NCBI GenBank assembly: GCA_937864115.1 | Contig: CALMII010000058.1 | Location: 62,001-126,000 of the forward strand | Length of the DNA stretch: 64,000 nt | Source: an uncultured Steroidobacter sp. | GTDB lineage: Bacteria; Pseudomonadota; Gammaproteobacteria; Steroidobacterales; Steroidobacteraceae | Direction of reading: 5' to 3' | Shown: in pieces, positions 45,520-54,517 of the stretch | Numbering within the stretch: the stretch's first letter is position 1 | Layout of the letters: the number at the start of each line of letters is the position of its first letter | Made by a program: the position numbers and the translations under genes | Notes under the pieces: generated by a model | The model's database searches: none | What the model saw: the letters and a program-made list of their open reading frames with translations, nothing else | Told to the model about the DNA's origin: nothing

Positions 45520-46137
45520 TCACACCGAGCGGCCGTCGGTCTGTTCGATGGCCTGCACCAGCTTCATGGCTTCCTTTTCCATCTGCACGACCAGATCGTT
45601 CACGCGCCCCTTCAGGTATCGGTGTGCCAGCAGCGAGGGAATCGCAATCGTGAGACCCGCCGCCGTCGTGATCAGGGCCTCGGAGATGCCGCTGGCCAGC
45701 GCCATCGGGTTGCCCGCGCCGGCCGTTGCCAGGGCGTTGAACGTGCGGATCATGCCGGTCACGGTACCGAGCAATCCCAGCAGTGGCGAAAGTGAGGCAA
45801 TGGTCCCCAGCATCGGAATGAATCGGTCGAGCTCATGCACGACATGGCGCCCGGCGTCCTCGATGCTTTCCTTGATGATGGCGCGGTCACGATGCCGATT
45901 GGCGAGGCCGGCCGCCAGAATCTTGCCGAGCGGCGAATTCTGCTGCAGGGCGTAGACGTGTTTGTCGCTGATCTGGCCGGTTTCCACCCATTTCCAGACC
46001 TTGTCCGTGAGTTCGGCCGGAACGACGCGTCGCGCCTGCAGTGTCCAGAGGCGTTCCAGGAAAATTGCGGCGGCGACGATGGAGGCCAGGATGATCGGCA
46101 CCATCACGATGCCGCCGGCTTTGACGATTTCGAACAT
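45520..46137 (-). CDS. exbB: ExbB/MotA/TolQ proton channel family protein
   Basis: 205 aa. Three membrane segments at about 10-30, 105-130 and 150-175. The family core MLGTIASLSPLLGLLGTVTGMI and the following ALASGISEALITTAAGL are conserved channel helices. It pairs with the downstream ExbD. It lies 115 bp after the comEC stop on the same strand. Confidence 0.93.
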   Translation of the reverse strand: MFEIVKAGGIVMVPIILASIVAAAIFLERLWTLQARRVVPAELTDKVWKWVETGQISDKHVYALQQNSPLGKILAAGLANRHRDRAIIKESIEDAGRHVVHELDRFIPMLGTIASLSPLLGLLGTVTGMIRTFNALATAGAGNPMALASGISEALITTAAGLTIAIPSLLAHRYLKGRVNDLVVQMEKEAMKLVQAIEQTDGRSV

Positions 46138-46252
46138 GCGGGTCTTCGGTTGTCAGGCCTTTGTTGTCGGCGCGCAGTCTAACAACTGTCACCCTTGAAT
46201 ACAGCGGTCGATCGACGCCTGATGACGGCCTCTACCAGCTACCGGCGTCAGG

Positions 46253-48523
46253 CTATCGCGCACGCCAGTAACGTGGATGTTCCTGACGGAATTCCCGGGG
46301 CGGCCGCAGGCCGTCGACACCGACATCGATCTCGATCGCACCGCTGGTCTGCGTGGACAGCACGCGTGCGCCGCTGCCCTGCCAGCGTTCGACCACATCC
46401 GGTTTCGGAAAGCCCCAGCGGTTGCGGTAGCCCGCGGCGAACAGCACCCATTGCGGCACGGTCGCATCGACGAAGGCCTGCGTCGACGACGTGCGGCTGC
46501 CGTGATGAGGAGCGACGACGATGTCGCTGTGCCCGAGTCCTGCCGACACCAGTGCCGCTTCGCTCTCGCGCTGGATATCGCCGGTCAGGAGCGCGCTGCC
46601 GCCGCGCCCGGACACTCGCAGCACGCAGGAGGTTTCGTTGTCGGACGCATGAAATCCCGTATCGGGATGCAGGATCTCGATGTCGATTCCATCCCACTGC
46701 CAGGCCTGTCCCGCCGCGCACACCTCGGCAGGCATCGACGACTGCGTGACGGACGGCCCCACCAGCAGCCGCTTCACCGGCACGCCCCCGACGATCGACG
46801 CCATGCCGCCCTGGTGATCGAGATCGCCGTGACTGATCACCAGCGCATCGAGTGCCCGCACACCCTGGCTGCGAAGATAGGGCAGCACGACCATCTCTCC
46901 GGTATCGCGCCCGCTGCGAAAGGCCGGACCACCGTCGAACACCAGCACATGGGAGCGCGTGCGCACGACGGTCGCCAGGCCCTGGCCCACGTCGAGCACC
47001 GCCAGACTGAATCCTCCTTCCCGTGGCGCCGCCGGTTGCCAGACCAGCGCGGGCAGGCACAGCAGCGCCGCCGCAATCCGCGTCGGCGCAATCCCCGGCA
47101 GAACGAATGCCAGCGCACCGATGACCAGCGCCGCCTGCACGATCGCCGGCAATGCAGGGAAGTGCCACAGGGCCAGCGGCAGCGATGCCGCGTGCTCGAA
47201 AGCCGGCCAGATCCATTCGAGCAGTTTCGCGACGACGCCAAGAACCAGACCGCCTGCGGGCAGCGAGAACGTCGCCAGCAATGTGCCCGCCAGCACCAGC
47301 GGCACGATCAACAAGGTGAACAGCGGCACTGCCAGTGCATTGGTCAGCGGCGAAAGCAGCGACAGGCTGCCGAACGCGGCGATGATCGCCGGCAGCAATC
47401 CGACCGTGACGGCGAATTGCACGCGCGTGAAATTCAGCAGCACGCCCTCTGTGGTCCGGCGCCCGGCCGTCGCCAGCAGAATGACGGCGACGGCACCGAA
47501 CGACAGCCATGCGCCGGGCGACAGGGGCGCGAACGGATCGACGAGCAGGATCGCCAGCAGTGCGAGCGCGATCGTGCGATCGACGCCCCACTCGCGCCGC
47601 AGTGTCCGTGCCGCGAAGGCCACGCACAGCATCGCCAGCGTGCGCTGGGTCGGAATCGACATGCCGGCCAGCAACGAATAGCCGAGCGCTGCCAGCACGC
47701 CGCAGATCACCTGCCCGTGTATCGCCGTCAGGCGCAGTCGCTGGGCGCGACGCCAGCGCACCAGGTGGCCGCCCGCCCACGCCGCCAGCGCGGCCACCAT
47801 CGTGATGTGCAGCCCGGAGATGGCCATGAGGTGCGTCATGCCCGTCGCCGTGAACACGCGCCACTGCGCGGCCGGAATGGCCTGCGTTTCCCCGACAGCG
47901 AGTCCCTGCAGAATGCCGAGCATCGGCGTCTCGCCGACCGCCTCGCGCATCCGCTGCGCCAGCCACGATCGCATGCGCAGTACCGCGTAGCGAGCCTGCG
48001 GCGGCGTCAGGCGCTGATTGCGCGAATCGTCGCGGACGTAACCGGTGGCGCCGATGCCCTGCCGGAACAGCTGCGCCTCGTAGTCGTAGCCACCCGGATT
48101 CGCAAATCCGTTGCGACGCTTCAGGCGCACGACGAACTGCCACGTCTCGCCCGCAGCGGGATGAGCAGCCGCGTCGTACCACGAAAGCCGGATGCGCGAC
48201 GGCACTCCCTGCGGCGCCTGCGCGACTGCGAATTCGAACTGCGGATCGGTGCCGCTGGCATCGGGCAGCGAGGCAATGGCGCCGCGGACCAGCAGGTCCA
48301 CGCCCTCCAGTTCCGCAGGCAGATCTTCGTGCAGTCGCGATGCTGCTCCGAACCAGGCCCACGCCGCACCGATGACCAGTGCGGCGAGGATGCGAGACCG
48401 CAGCAGCAGCGCAGTACACAACAGCGACGCGGCAATCCATGCCCATGGCCAGCACGCCGGCAGGGCCGGCAAGGAATGGATGCAACACAGACCCAGTAGA
48501 AATGCGATAGCGAATCGCAGCAT
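46253..48523 (-). CDS. comEC: DNA internalization competence protein ComEC/Rec2
   Basis: 756 aa from ATG at 48523, with GGAGG 5 nt upstream. Inner-membrane channel for single-stranded DNA in natural transformation. Order: N-terminal helices and OB-like DUF4131 domain, Competence domain with about eight helices (MTHLMAISGLHITMVAAL, then SIPTQRTLAMLCVAF), and a C-terminal metallo-beta-lactamase domain with SHGDLDHQGG and APHHGSRTS. With the type IV pilus operon at 24-32 kb this is a plausible DNA-uptake route; competence itself is inference. Confidence 0.95.
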   Translation of the reverse strand: MLRFAIAFLLGLCCIHSLPALPACWPWAWIAASLLCTALLLRSRILAALVIGAAWAWFGAASRLHEDLPAELEGVDLLVRGAIASLPDASGTDPQFEFAVAQAPQGVPSRIRLSWYDAAAHPAAGETWQFVVRLKRRNGFANPGGYDYEAQLFRQGIGATGYVRDDSRNQRLTPPQARYAVLRMRSWLAQRMREAVGETPMLGILQGLAVGETQAIPAAQWRVFTATGMTHLMAISGLHITMVAALAAWAGGHLVRWRRAQRLRLTAIHGQVICGVLAALGYSLLAGMSIPTQRTLAMLCVAFAARTLRREWGVDRTIALALLAILLVDPFAPLSPGAWLSFGAVAVILLATAGRRTTEGVLLNFTRVQFAVTVGLLPAIIAAFGSLSLLSPLTNALAVPLFTLLIVPLVLAGTLLATFSLPAGGLVLGVVAKLLEWIWPAFEHAASLPLALWHFPALPAIVQAALVIGALAFVLPGIAPTRIAAALLCLPALVWQPAAPREGGFSLAVLDVGQGLATVVRTRSHVLVFDGGPAFRSGRDTGEMVVLPYLRSQGVRALDALVISHGDLDHQGGMASIVGGVPVKRLLVGPSVTQSSMPAEVCAAGQAWQWDGIDIEILHPDTGFHASDNETSCVLRVSGRGGSALLTGDIQRESEAALVSAGLGHSDIVVAPHHGSRTSSTQAFVDATVPQWVLFAAGYRNRWGFPKPDVVERWQGSGARVLSTQTSGAIEIDVGVDGLRPPREFRQEHPRYWRAR

Positions 48524-48648
48524 GTCCGCCTCCCTGCGGATCGGGACTCGCCCCTGCTGATGCCAGCGCGCCGACCTGCGATACTTGCGCCCGTCTTCGG
48601 CCACGGCCGGCGCGTGCAGACGCCGCGCTACTTTGCCTGAAGCTCCCC

Positions 48649-49200
48649 ATGAGTCCAACCGCCGCTGCGGCCCGCATGCCCCGACGCTTTTTCAAACCGC
48701 TCAGTCGACAACGCCACCGCTGGAAGGAACGCTGGTTCATGCGTCCGTTCCGGCTGCTGCTCGATCATCCCGTGTACTGGTCGCTGAACCGGCGCAACGT
48801 CACGCGCGCCTTCGCGCTCGGCCTGTTCCTGGCGTTCGTACCGCTACCGATCCACATCCTGCTGGCGGCGGGACTGGCGCTCGCCTTGCGCCTCAACATC
48901 CCGGCGGCGGTGCTCGGCACGCTGCTGACGAATCCGCTGACCATCGTGCCGCTGTACGTGTTCGCCTACTGGATCGGCTGCATCGTGCTGGGCATCCATC
49001 CCGAACCGATGCATTTCGAACTCACCTGGAAATGGCTGTCGACCGATCTGAAGCCGATCTGGAAGCCCTTCCTGCTCGGCTGTTTCTTCATGGGCTGCCT
49101 GGCGGCGACGGTGGGCTACGTGCTGCTCGCCACGTTCTGGCACTTCGACCTGGTGTTCAAGTACCACGGGCGGAAGGCGAAGAACAAAGTCGATTCCTAG
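48649..49200 (+). CDS. DUF2062 domain membrane protein
   Basis: 183 aa. A DUF2062 protein: basic N-terminus, then the family motif ALGLFLAFVPLPIHILLAAG, then LGTLLTNPLTIVPLY and a last helix near residues 145-170. Function is unknown. It sits between comEC (divergent) and the lolCDE block, as in Pseudomonas. An ATG at 48676 is an alternative start. Its stop is followed within 55 bp by a decayed lolD fragment. Confidence 0.9.
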   Translation: MSPTAAAARMPRRFFKPLSRQRHRWKERWFMRPFRLLLDHPVYWSLNRRNVTRAFALGLFLAFVPLPIHILLAAGLALALRLNIPAAVLGTLLTNPLTIVPLYVFAYWIGCIVLGIHPEPMHFELTWKWLSTDLKPIWKPFLLGCFFMGCLAATVGYVLLATFWHFDLVFKYHGRKAKNKVDS

Positions 49201-49253
49201 CTTTACTTCGTTCGTCTGTCGAAGGGAGCTTGTCGAAAGGCGACCGAGACTGC

Positions 49254-49454
49254 CTAACACTCGACGAGCTTTCTATCCTGCAACGTCAGCGTCCACTGCG
49301 GCTCGCAGTCGGCTCTGCGCGTGACACTGATCAGCATCGTCCCGAGTTCGCGATTCAGTTTGAGCAGCAGCTTGAAACACCTGCTGCGCATTGTTGCCAT
49401 CCAAGTTGCCGCCCCCACACGCGCCTCGCCGATCGGCTCTTGCCGGATTGGCAC
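49254..49454 (-). pseudogene. Decayed second copy of the lolD 3' end
   Basis: On the minus strand the sequence encodes NLDGNNAQQVFQ, then after a +1 shift LNRELGTMLISVT and WTLTLQDRKLVEC-stop. These match NLDGNNAKQVFD, LNRELGTALIIVT and RTLTLQEGRLV at the C-terminus of the intact LolD at 50786. By hand alignment the DNA is about 80% identical over some 150 bp, with a 1-bp insertion and a 6-bp deletion. Upstream of the Walker B region homology fades, so only the 3' fifth of the gene was kept. Same orientation as lolD, giving a direct repeat about 1.5 kb apart. Confidence 0.85.
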
Positions 49455-49506
49455 CCGCGAAAGTACCTACGATCTTCGTGAGGGTAACTCCGACCATCTG
49501 TCGCTT

Positions 49507-49941
49507 ATGCTTTTGCAGTTGAATTCTTTCTCAACGCCCGCGCCAACGATCAGTGGTGCATCATCTCAACTCGCATTTGGCGCGATCAGCCTTGTCAGCC
49601 GCGCCAATTGCAACGTCACGCCTTTCCCAGGCATAACCGGTCTAAATTTCAACGAAAGCATCTCGTACAACAAATTCGACGGAAACGACTACTGGTTCCA
49701 GACAGCTAGCGTTCACAATCTCGGCGGCTATGCGGTGCAAGACGGATCCAACTGGAACAACATGCACCACGACGCAAAGACATGGGAACACACTTGGCGC
49801 CAATGGACTGGCGATTTGTGGCACTCATGGCCTCTTCCCACATGGTACGTGCATGGCGTTCACTACTATGTGAACCCGGGAAACGGGCTGACATATTTGA
49901 CGTACACGTTTGCAACGACCTGCAACATCACCGAATGGTGA
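49507..49941 (+). CDS. Orphan Trp/Tyr-rich protein, possibly N-truncated
   Basis: 144 aa from ATG at 49507; the frame stays open to 49321, but that part is antisense to the lolD fragment. Not recognised. The sequence is rich in Trp, Tyr, Asn and His (KTWEHTWRQWTGDLWHSW; VHGVHYYVNPGNGLTYLTY), has two cysteines and no signal peptide from this start, although composition suggests a secreted domain. Base composition is visibly lower in GC than neighbours. It lies within the insert between the lolD duplicates, 49 bp before the next orphan gene. It may be a broken remnant. Confidence 0.5.
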   Translation: MLLQLNSFSTPAPTISGASSQLAFGAISLVSRANCNVTPFPGITGLNFNESISYNKFDGNDYWFQTASVHNLGGYAVQDGSNWNNMHHDAKTWEHTWRQWTGDLWHSWPLPTWYVHGVHYYVNPGNGLTYLTYTFATTCNITEW

Positions 49942-49990
49942 ATGCGACCTACACATGCATTATCGGATCCAAGGATAGAGGTCAAAGACA

Positions 49991-50728
49991 ATGTCGAAAC
50001 AGTTTCTTCATGGCTGGATGGAATCCCTGCTGTTCGTACTCGCGGCTTCCACCGTGGGTACCGCCAGCGCTCAGGGAAACACCACCCAGATCTTCACACC
50101 TCCCGGAATGCCCGTACTCACGGATCCGGGAAGTGTTCGAATACTTCCCAGTTCGGAAATCGACAGTGCCGCATCACCGTTCACATCAGACAAAAGAGCG
50201 GAAATGGCAGCTGCCAGACAAGCCGCGAAGAAACGCGGCTGGAATGAGGTGACCGAAGCTCAGGCGAAACGAGTGGATTCGTACTTCGACCGACCCGAAT
50301 CGCGAAACCGGCTGCGGGCTTTGCATGAGATCGTCAATGATCTGCGCGTCATGCCCGCGGCCCTGAGCGGCACGGCGCTGGCAAATGCGGAGTTCCTGGG
50401 CGCATCCCCCTCGGGCGCATTCGCTGCTGGCGGATGGACGGGCCTCGTGCGTGCATTCACTGTGCCGAAGTTCGGCAGGGTCGTGCTGGAAGAATTCGAC
50501 TATGCTGCAGCAGGAACGCAGATCACCGTGCCTCGGGAGATGATCGATGGCGACGTGAACGGAAAGCCGATGATCACTGACTCGTACAGAGCTCCAAGCG
50601 GCAACGGCTATACCGAGTTCACCTGGTTCACCGACCACAAGCAATTCATTCTGAGAATTGGCCAATACGTTCCGGAGAAAAGCGGGCTGCGTGCTGACAT
50701 CCACACGCTCATGTCGCAGCTCTACTGA
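49991..50728 (+). CDS. Orphan secreted protein
   Basis: 245 aa with a clear signal peptide: helix MESLLFVLAASTVGTASA, cleavage after residue 27 (ASA-Q). Not recognised as a known family. The mature protein has a helical, basic segment (RAEMAAARQAAKKRGWNEVTE without its flanks; about 70-105) and a beta-rich C-terminal half with GYTEFTWFTDHKQFILRIGQY. GAGGTC lies about 10 nt before the ATG. It follows the Trp-rich gene on the same strand, convergent with lolD 57 bp away. It is an accessory gene in an otherwise core region. Confidence 0.7.
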   Translation: MSKQFLHGWMESLLFVLAASTVGTASAQGNTTQIFTPPGMPVLTDPGSVRILPSSEIDSAASPFTSDKRAEMAAARQAAKKRGWNEVTEAQAKRVDSYFDRPESRNRLRALHEIVNDLRVMPAALSGTALANAEFLGASPSGAFAAGGWTGLVRAFTVPKFGRVVLEEFDYAAAGTQITVPREMIDGDVNGKPMITDSYRAPSGNGYTEFTWFTDHKQFILRIGQYVPEKSGLRADIHTLMSQLY

Positions 50729-50785
50729 TTTCCGGCGGCGCAGACAGGTGGGCGCGAGGGCTGCGAAAGCAGCCTTCGCGCACCT

Positions 50786-51484
50786 TCACACCAGCCTGCC
50801 CTCCTGCAGCGTCAGCGTCCGCTGCAGCTTGGCCGCCAGTTCCGGCGCATGCGTGACAATGATCAGCGCCGTGCCGAGTTCGCGATTCAGTTCCAGCATC
50901 AGATCGAAAACCTGCTTTGCGTTGTTGCCGTCCAGGTTGCCGGTGGGCTCATCGGCGAGCACCACGTTCGGCCGCGTCACGAGCGCGCGAGCCACCGCGG
51001 TACGCTGACGTTCGCCGCCCGACATCTGCGCCGGACGATGTTCGACCCGCGATTCCAGCCCCACCCGGCGCAACAGCTCCCGCGCCCGCGAGCGCGCTTC
51101 ATCGATCGGCGTGCGCCGGATCAAGAGCGGCATCGCGACATTCTCCAGCGCCGTGAACTCCGGCAGCAGATGATGAAACTGATACACGAACCCCAGCGAC
51201 CGGTTGCGCAGCTCGCCGCGCGCTGCATCGCTGAGTTCATTGACCGCCTGCCCCATGATCCGCACTTCACCCGAACTGGGCAGATCGAGACCGCCCAGCA
51301 ACTGCAGCAGCGTCGTCTTGCCCGACCCCGACGCGCCGACGATCGCGAGACGCTCGCCCGCCGCCACCGTCAGCTCGACACCCTTCAGCACGTCGACGCG
51401 GGTGTCGCCCTGCTGGAAATGCTTGGCGAGCGCGGCACAGGAAAGAACGGGTGAAACCGACATTGCTGGAACCTTCTCACTCAT
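50786..51484 (-). CDS. lolD: Lipoprotein-releasing ABC transporter ATPase LolD
   Basis: 232 aa. Cytoplasmic ATPase of LolCDE, which extracts outer-membrane lipoproteins from the inner membrane to LolA. Walker A GASGSGKTTL near 50, signature MSGGERQRTAVARAL, Walker B VVLADEPTGNLDG and the switch His in IIVTHAPEL. Its start overlaps the upstream permease by 8 bp. Its 3' end is the intact partner of the duplicated fragment at 49254-49454. Confidence 0.95.
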   Translation of the reverse strand: MSEKVPAMSVSPVLSCAALAKHFQQGDTRVDVLKGVELTVAAGERLAIVGASGSGKTTLLQLLGGLDLPSSGEVRIMGQAVNELSDAARGELRNRSLGFVYQFHHLLPEFTALENVAMPLLIRRTPIDEARSRARELLRRVGLESRVEHRPAQMSGGERQRTAVARALVTRPNVVLADEPTGNLDGNNAKQVFDLMLELNRELGTALIIVTHAPELAAKLQRTLTLQEGRLV

Positions 51485-52721
51485 GTCTCAACGCCTGCGC
51501 CGGCTGCGTCCGCGCCGCGCGCCACGATGGATAGATCGTCGACAGGCAGCACAATCCGAACGACACCAGGCTGATCTTCACGACGTCGGCCCACTGCACG
51601 GCCGCCGGCAGATCGCTCATGTAGTAGACCTTCGCATCCATGAACTGGATGCCGGTCAGCGACTCGAGCCCGTGCACCAGCGTTTCGAGATTGACTGAAA
51701 TCAGCACGCCGAGCGCCACGCCTGCCAGCGTGCCGATCAGGCCGATCGCCGTTCCCTGCGTCATGAAGATGCCCATGATGCTGCGCGGCGAGGCGCCGAT
51801 CGTGCGCAGGATGGCGATGTCGGACTGCTTGTCCTTCACCACCATCACCAGCGTCGAGATGATGTTGAATGCCGCGACCGCCACGACCAGCAGCAGGATC
51901 ACGAACATCACCGACTTGGTGAGCTGGATCGCGCGAAAGAAGTTCGCGTGCTTGCGCGTCCAGTCGTCGACGTAATAACCGCCGCCGAGCGACAGCGCCA
52001 GATCGCGCACGACCCGCGGCGCGACGAACATGTCCACCAGCTTCAGTCGCAGCCCGGTCACCGTATCGCCCATGCGATACAGCTTCGCTGCATCCGCCAG
52101 GTGCACGTAGGCCAGGTTGCGATCGAACTCGTACATGCCGGACGAAAACAGTCCCACGACCTTGAAGCCGCGCGTGCGCGCCATGATGCCGATCGGCGTG
52201 ATCACCGGCTGCGGCGTGGCGATGACGATGCGATCACCCAGCTTCACCCCCAGCGCCTTCGCCAGTTCCGCGCCGAGCACGATGCCGTACTTGCCGGCGG
52301 CGAGATCGTCGAACGAACCCTCGACGACCTTGTCCGCGATCGCCGCGACCTTGTGTTCCTGCTCGGGCAGCACGCCGGTCACAGCGGCGCCGCTGCTCCT
52401 GTCCTTCGCCACCAGCAGCACCTGATCCTCGACATACGGCGCGACGTCGAGGATTTCCGGGTTCTCGCGCGCCTTGTCGGCGACGGCATGCCAGTCCGGC
52501 AGTCCCGCGCCGAAGCCGCTGATCGATGCATGCGATGTGAGGCTGAGAATGCGACCGCGCAATTCCTGCTCGAAGCCGTTCATCACCGAGAGCACGACGA
52601 TCAGCACCGCCACACCGATCGCGACGCCGAGCATCGAGATCACGGAAATGAACGAGATGAAGCGATTGCCGCGTCCCGCGCGCAGATAACGCCGGCCGAT
52701 GAGCAGTTCATACCTACTCAT
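51477..52721 (-). CDS. lolC: Lipoprotein-releasing system permease, LolC/E family
   Basis: 414 aa, four membrane helices: about 25-45, 270-295, 315-345 and 380-400, with the large periplasmic domain between the first two. Family features: the start YELLIGRRYLRAGRGNRF, the FISVISMLGVAIGVAVLI helix and the SDIAILRTIGASPRSIM coupling segment. LolC and LolE are homologous, and this copy could carry either name; I use lolC tentatively. It overlaps the upstream permease by 8 bp and lolD by 8 bp, forming one tightly coupled operon. Confidence 0.9.
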   Translation of the reverse strand: MSRYELLIGRRYLRAGRGNRFISFISVISMLGVAIGVAVLIVVLSVMNGFEQELRGRILSLTSHASISGFGAGLPDWHAVADKARENPEILDVAPYVEDQVLLVAKDRSSGAAVTGVLPEQEHKVAAIADKVVEGSFDDLAAGKYGIVLGAELAKALGVKLGDRIVIATPQPVITPIGIMARTRGFKVVGLFSSGMYEFDRNLAYVHLADAAKLYRMGDTVTGLRLKLVDMFVAPRVVRDLALSLGGGYYVDDWTRKHANFFRAIQLTKSVMFVILLLVVAVAAFNIISTLVMVVKDKQSDIAILRTIGASPRSIMGIFMTQGTAIGLIGTLAGVALGVLISVNLETLVHGLESLTGIQFMDAKVYYMSDLPAAVQWADVVKISLVSFGLCCLSTIYPSWRAARTQPAQALRHE

Positions 52722-53979
52722 AACGCAGCGCCTCCGCCGGCTCGGTATCCGCGCCGCGCAACGCAGGATAGATGGTCGCCAGCACCGTCAGCACCAGCGC
52801 CGTGCCGGTGATGGCAATGACCTGCGGCCAGTGCACTTCCGACGGCACTTCGGTGATGTAGTACACGGTCGGATCGAAGATGTGGATGCCGAGTACGCGT
52901 TCGAGCACGGGCACGATGTTCTCGACATTGAACGCCAGCAGCAGCCCCAGCGCGCAGCCCAGCAATGCGCCGAACCAGCCGATCACGACACCGAGCGTGA
53001 TGAAGACCGTGACGACGGCGCGCGGCGTGATGCCCAGCGTGCGCAGGATCGCGATGTCGGTGCGTTTCTCGTTCACGACCATCACCAGCGCCGACACTGT
53101 GTTGAAGGCCGCGACGGCAACGACCAGCATCAGGATCAGCGACATCATCTTTTTCTCGATGCCGACGGCGCGGAAGTAGCTGGCGTTCTCGATGGTCCAG
53201 TCGCTGATCTCGAAACCGCCGCCCAGATCCTGTGCGATGCGACGCGCTGCCGCGGGCGCTGCGAACACATCTGCGAACTTCAGGCGCAGGCCGGCCGGCG
53301 AACCACCCGTTCCCGCGAACGCAGCCGCATCGTCGAGACTGACGAGCGCCAGCGAGGTGTCGTGTTCCTGCAGTCCAACTTCGAAAATGCCCGCGACCTT
53401 GAAGGTCTGGATGCGCGGCGTGAGATCGATGCCGACCACCATGCCCTCGCCTTCAGCAGACCGCGTCGGCACGAGCGCCGTGATCTCATCGCCCACGCGC
53501 GCTTCCAGCGCCCACGCGAGTCCGGAACCGAGAACGATGCGCTGCTCACCCGCAATGAGCAGATCGAGCGACCCGGCCGTCATGTGCGAGGCGATGTCCG
53601 ACACCTGCGCATCGACCGCCGGATCGACACCGCGAATCAGCGCCGGACGCAATTCCTGGCCGCGCCCGAGCATGCCTTGCAGATCGAGATAGGGAGCCAC
53701 GCCCGTCACGCCCGGCTCGCGCCGGACCTTGTCGGCCATGGTGCGCCAGTCCGCCATCCGTTCGGGCGAGGCCGCGAGCGTCGCGTGCGATGCGGGACTG
53801 AGCAGCCGCGTGCGCAGTTCGGACTCGAGCCCGTTCATCACGGAAATGATCGTGATCAGCGCCGCGACGCCGACACAGATGCCCAGCATCGAGATCCAGC
53901 TGATGAACGACACGAAGAAGCCGCGGCTGCGGCTGCGGACGTAGCGCAGACCGATGAAGAGAGGCAGCGGATGGAACAT
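52714..53979 (-). CDS. lolE: Lipoprotein-releasing system permease, LolC/E family
   Basis: 421 aa with the same four-helix layout as its neighbour. The start LPLFIGLRYVRSRSRGFF and FISWISMLGICVGVAALI and the tail EPAEALRYE are typical. The periplasmic part (GVAPYLDLQGMLGRG, GEQRIVLGSGLA) looks closer to LolE of E. coli, whereas its N-terminus and ALRYE tail resemble LolC, so the symbol is tentative. First gene of the lolE-lolC-lolD operon; in E. coli lolD lies between the two permeases, here it comes last. Confidence 0.88.
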   Translation of the reverse strand: MFHPLPLFIGLRYVRSRSRGFFVSFISWISMLGICVGVAALITIISVMNGLESELRTRLLSPASHATLAASPERMADWRTMADKVRREPGVTGVAPYLDLQGMLGRGQELRPALIRGVDPAVDAQVSDIASHMTAGSLDLLIAGEQRIVLGSGLAWALEARVGDEITALVPTRSAEGEGMVVGIDLTPRIQTFKVAGIFEVGLQEHDTSLALVSLDDAAAFAGTGGSPAGLRLKFADVFAAPAAARRIAQDLGGGFEISDWTIENASYFRAVGIEKKMMSLILMLVVAVAAFNTVSALVMVVNEKRTDIAILRTLGITPRAVVTVFITLGVVIGWFGALLGCALGLLLAFNVENIVPVLERVLGIHIFDPTVYYITEVPSEVHWPQVIAITGTALVLTVLATIYPALRGADTEPAEALRYE

Positions 53980-54183
53980 GCGTCGGCGCTGGGAACGATC
54001 CGTGAATTGTGGTGAGTCGGCGCAGGCTGCGCGCCTGCGGCGGAGAATGCGCGGCGGATTATAGGGGTTCCGCGCCGGGCGCCAGCGGAAAGTGTGAACT
54101 GGAACACCAAACCGCCGCCGCGCGCTTGGTCCTTATGTAAGCCCTGCTATAGAGTGAAGCCGTTGTTACCTGGAGGGTTTCCC

Positions 54184-54456
54184 ATGCGCTCTGCGCCCTG
54201 GATTGTTGCCGCACTGGTCGCGCTCGCCCCGTTCGCCGCGGTGAATGCCGACGAACTGCAGATGCCCGCGTCCACGTCGGCGAGTGCCGGCACGCCGAGC
54301 CGCGGCATGACGATGGAGAAAGTCGAAGCCGCCTTTGGCGCCCCGAGCAATCGGGAAGCCGCCGTCGGTCAGCCGCCGATCACGCGGTGGGAATACCCGG
54401 CGTATATCGTCTATTTCGAGAACAACATCGTGCTGCACACGGTGGTCAAGAGCTGA
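54184..54456 (+). CDS. Small periplasmic protein with SmpA/OmlA-like fold
   Basis: 90 aa from ATG at 54184 (TGGAGG 8 nt upstream). Signal peptide ends AAVNA-DEL near residue 22. The mature part MTMEKVEAAFGAPSNREAAV then RWEYPAYIVYFENNIVLHTV has the pattern of the BamE/SmpA-OmlA fold (helix, GxPxxR turn, WxY strand). No lipobox. Function unknown. A perfect terminator follows 25 bp after the stop, so it is a single-gene unit. Confidence 0.8.
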   Translation: MRSAPWIVAALVALAPFAAVNADELQMPASTSASAGTPSRGMTMEKVEAAFGAPSNREAAVGQPPITRWEYPAYIVYFENNIVLHTVVKS

Positions 54457-54481
54457 TCGGTTCGGCTCCTGGTGAATCTGA

Positions 54482-54512
54482 AAAGGCCGGCCCTCGCCGG
54501 CCTTTTTCTTTG
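54482..54512 (+). terminator. Rho-independent terminator after the SmpA-like gene
   Basis: Stem AAAGGCCGGC / GCCGGCCTTT with CCTC loop, continuing into TTTTTCTTT. A textbook terminator, 25 bp past the stop codon and immediately before palindromic repeat copy 5. Confidence 0.9.
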
Positions 54513-54517
54513 GGTCG

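Noticed and set aside
43375..45795. 806-codon open frame antisense to msbA and exbD
   Set aside because: Shadow frame over two clear genes; no ribosome site or domain.
46277..48499. 740-codon open frame antisense to comEC
   Set aside because: Arg/Gln-rich shadow of comEC.
49201..49253. Insertion-sequence end next to the lolD fragment
   Set aside because: GTCGAAGGGAGCTTGTCGAAAGG looks repetitive, but no transposase, target duplication or terminal inverted repeat can be shown.
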